Source: Phyto melanocephala (lineage: Eukaryota; Arthropoda; Insecta; Diptera; Rhinophoridae). From it: a stretch of DNA of 64,000 bases. Under the pieces are notes generated by a model. That model did not search any database. It was not told where the DNA came from and saw only the letters and a list, made by a program, of their open reading frames with translations. This document shows, piece by piece, positions 61,839 through 64,000 of the stretch. How positions within the stretch are numbered: the stretch's first letter is position 1; every line of letters starts with the position of its first letter. Both the position numbers and the translations under genes were made by a program. The stretch covers positions 7,173,201 to 7,237,200 of the forward strand of contig OW799237.1 in NCBI GenBank assembly GCA_941918925.1, written 5' to 3'.

Positions 61839-64000
61839 TTAGGCCAACTTTAAAAAGCTCCAAGGCACTGTCAACGAAAAACAATATTGACAATAGCCAA
61901 TAATTTTTAACTATAGTCAGTTGCATCTAGTATGAGTGTAAGCAAAAATACTGGCTCAATGTTAAATTCCACAAAAGTCTGTATTCTTGTGAATTATGTG
62001 AAATTGACAGTTCTAAATTGCAATTACACTTATACTGACCACAGGAATGTTTTCTTCCAATCCATCGCTTATTAGCGAAAAGATGTTTGCCGATTGTTTA
62101 CCGGTCATTTTAAATGTGTGCATTAATTTTGCTGAGCCAATTTTACAGGTCAACTATGTCTCCCGATAAATGGAAATAGCTCTCGTAACGAATACAATAG
62201 TGATTTGTAAAACATTTCTTAAAAATAAACAACCGAAGAATAAAAAAGGGTAAAATGTTTTATGTACATGCAATTCAATTTTGTTCTTCTCATTCGCTAA
62301 GAAGTTTGATATATGAAGATATGTAAAAAAAAAGTTTTGTAAGACGAGTCTCACTATCTCACACGCTATTTCAAAAGAATCTTTATAAAACAGCAAAAAA
62401 TAAGAACAAGAAATAAAACCCAATTTTATTTGATCAGTTAATGCTTAGGAATAAAATATTGCATGTAAAATCCTTATAGAATATTTTGCATCCATATATG
62501 TATGTACATACGTACATATGCACATATCACCCCTGTACGCGAAAGTATCATATGTTACGTTTTTTTTAGAAATCGACTTTTTCCTGCAAATTGGTTCTAC
62601 ATTCATTAATCCATCTGCTGATAAAATATTATAGCGATAACGGTTTTAGTTATGGAGATAACAGTGTTATTTACGTTTTTATTTATTTAAAAGTAATAAA
62701 AACGCTCTCTGGTAAAATTTTGTTTTTGTAACATATGATAATTTTGCGCACAGAGGTCGATATGTATATTAATAAAACTAGCGAAACTGTTTTCTAATAG
62801 AAAATTTTAATAAAAATTAAAAAATTCTTAGTTAAGAATTTTAAAACAATAAAAATTATAAAGGGCTTAAGAGCGTTTAATAAACTGATTTTCAATAGAA
62901 AATTTAATTTTAAATTTAAATTTTAAATTTTAATGATAATTTTAATGCATATGGCAGATAAAAAAACTGATTATTCGGAACTGCAGGGTTTATTAAAATC
63001 GCTATATTCCTTTTCTTATATCTATATTTTTTAATGTAAATAAGCCAATTACTCTTAAATAAATTTATTTACTCTCTTATTTGATTTACCGTTATTTTCT
63101 TCTATTACATATTTATTCTGTAATATACCGCTCTCTTGTACTCTGAAGCCATAGGTTTTCGGGGTATTCAACAAGCTCATATGGTTGTTATATGACTGTG
63201 TGTTTTTATGTATTATTTCGCAAGTTAAGCATATAGTACAGCCGGCAGTTGTGTTATGTATTCTAATATATACAAGAGAATTGCATATTTATATTCTAAC
63301 ATAAGAGTATCACACTTTATACTCATCTATGTACATATATGTTCACCAGCAGTGTTGTCAATTTAGGGACTTTGGTCTAAAATGTAAAAATAAAAAAATT
63401 CTAGGTGAAAACCCCGTTTACATTTATTGAAATATATTTGGTGTTTTCACAAGGAGGAATGGATAATATCTTATAGTTTAATGTAGAAATTTTAAGCCTT
63501 TTAAAAATGTTGGAAAATTATTATTTTAAATTGCAAATATAACATATGTAACAATAATTACATGTATGGCACGGTGTTTATGACATACCGAAATTCATTG
63601 CTCGGTGTCTGTCACCTTGAGAGATAACCTTGAACGGATAGAGAAGTATAACAGAAATGTATTAGGAATAGAAGAGAATATGAACATAAGGAAAATGTCA
63701 TTTGATAAGAAAAGTTAGACAAATTTATATATGTATGTATAAATGCTATACTTCCCATTTCCTTATTTCATTAAATCTGTAACATAAATAGATGCTAAAA
63801 AATAATATATGAGCATACTGATAAAGTGGTTTCGAAAATGCATTCCACTAAGCTAACTTTCAATATTCTTACAATGATAACAATTTAATTTAATTTAAAA
63901 ATGTTTTTAAAAGTTTAATAACAAAGTAGGTATATTAAGACCCCTTCACAAGTAGTGCCAAGTTTTTTTAATAACGTGTCTGCATCCGACAAAATTTATT

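Larger units (their letters stand above)
58371..64000. other. AT-rich DNA upstream of the jeb coding exon
   Basis: No ORF with a recognisable domain. (GT)n at about 59935-59945, long T-runs at 60110 and 60640, TTGTTGTTA-type repeats at 60905-60940, and palindromic AT-rich sequence at 62810-62940. The GC-rich hairpin at 60751 and the single reverse paired-motif element at 61821 are listed separately. Confidence 0.35.

Overview
The window reads as AT-rich nuclear DNA from a higher fly, most likely a calyptrate such as a blow fly or house-fly relative. The evidence is a recognisable dipteran gene exon, insect-style Helitron, mariner and non-LTR retroelement remnants, and very long AT-rich noncoding stretches. 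No rRNA, tRNA, CRISPR array or bacterial-type operon was seen.

The only confidently functional host gene is on the minus strand. It is a 1,411-bp coding exon (54504 down to 53094) of what I take to be jelly belly (jeb), the secreted ligand of the Alk receptor tyrosine kinase. The exon carries the start codon, signal peptide, acidic and glutamine-rich middle, and a conserved C-terminal stretch. It ends at a canonical splice donor in phase 1. The LDL-receptor class A exon that should follow is not in the window, so everything left of 53093 is probably one giant jeb intron of more than 53 kb. The 54.7-64 kb side would hold upstream 5' UTR introns and promoter.

Layout, left to right: 0.26-1.9 kb, 5'-truncated non-LTR retrotransposon with an intact RT ORF and 17-bp target-site duplication; 3.28-4.03 kb, non-autonomous Helitron; 8.9-10.2 kb, decayed retroelement with a TA-flanked MITE inside it; 11.27-14.67 kb, a 1.7-kb tandem duplication, each copy carrying about 1.1 kb of AAATT/AAAATT minisatellite; 14.74-14.95 kb, perfect 40-bp inverted repeat; 21.2-21.8 kb, a second Helitron in the opposite orientation; 25.3-25.7 kb, degenerate ~140-bp tandem repeat; 29.1-30.06 kb, mariner transposase pseudogene (minus); 34.1-34.9 kb, RNase H and tail fragment of another non-LTR element; 53.1-54.5 kb, jeb exon.

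The most unusual structure is a family of about 45 short paired-motif elements spread through the intron between 6.1 and 52.65 kb. Each has block A (consensus AAAAAAAGGATATATGGC), then about 70-95 variable bases, then block B (consensus AAACTACAACTTGTAAGCTTAT), often followed by a T-run. They lie in arrays with a common spacing near 240-250 bp. About 41 of 45 point the same way, antisense to jeb. Spacers diverge while the two blocks persist, and in several copies the end of block A can pair with the sequence just after block B through different but matching bases. I recognise no described family here; an array of small structured RNAs, or protein-binding modules inherited from an old tandem repeat, would both fit.
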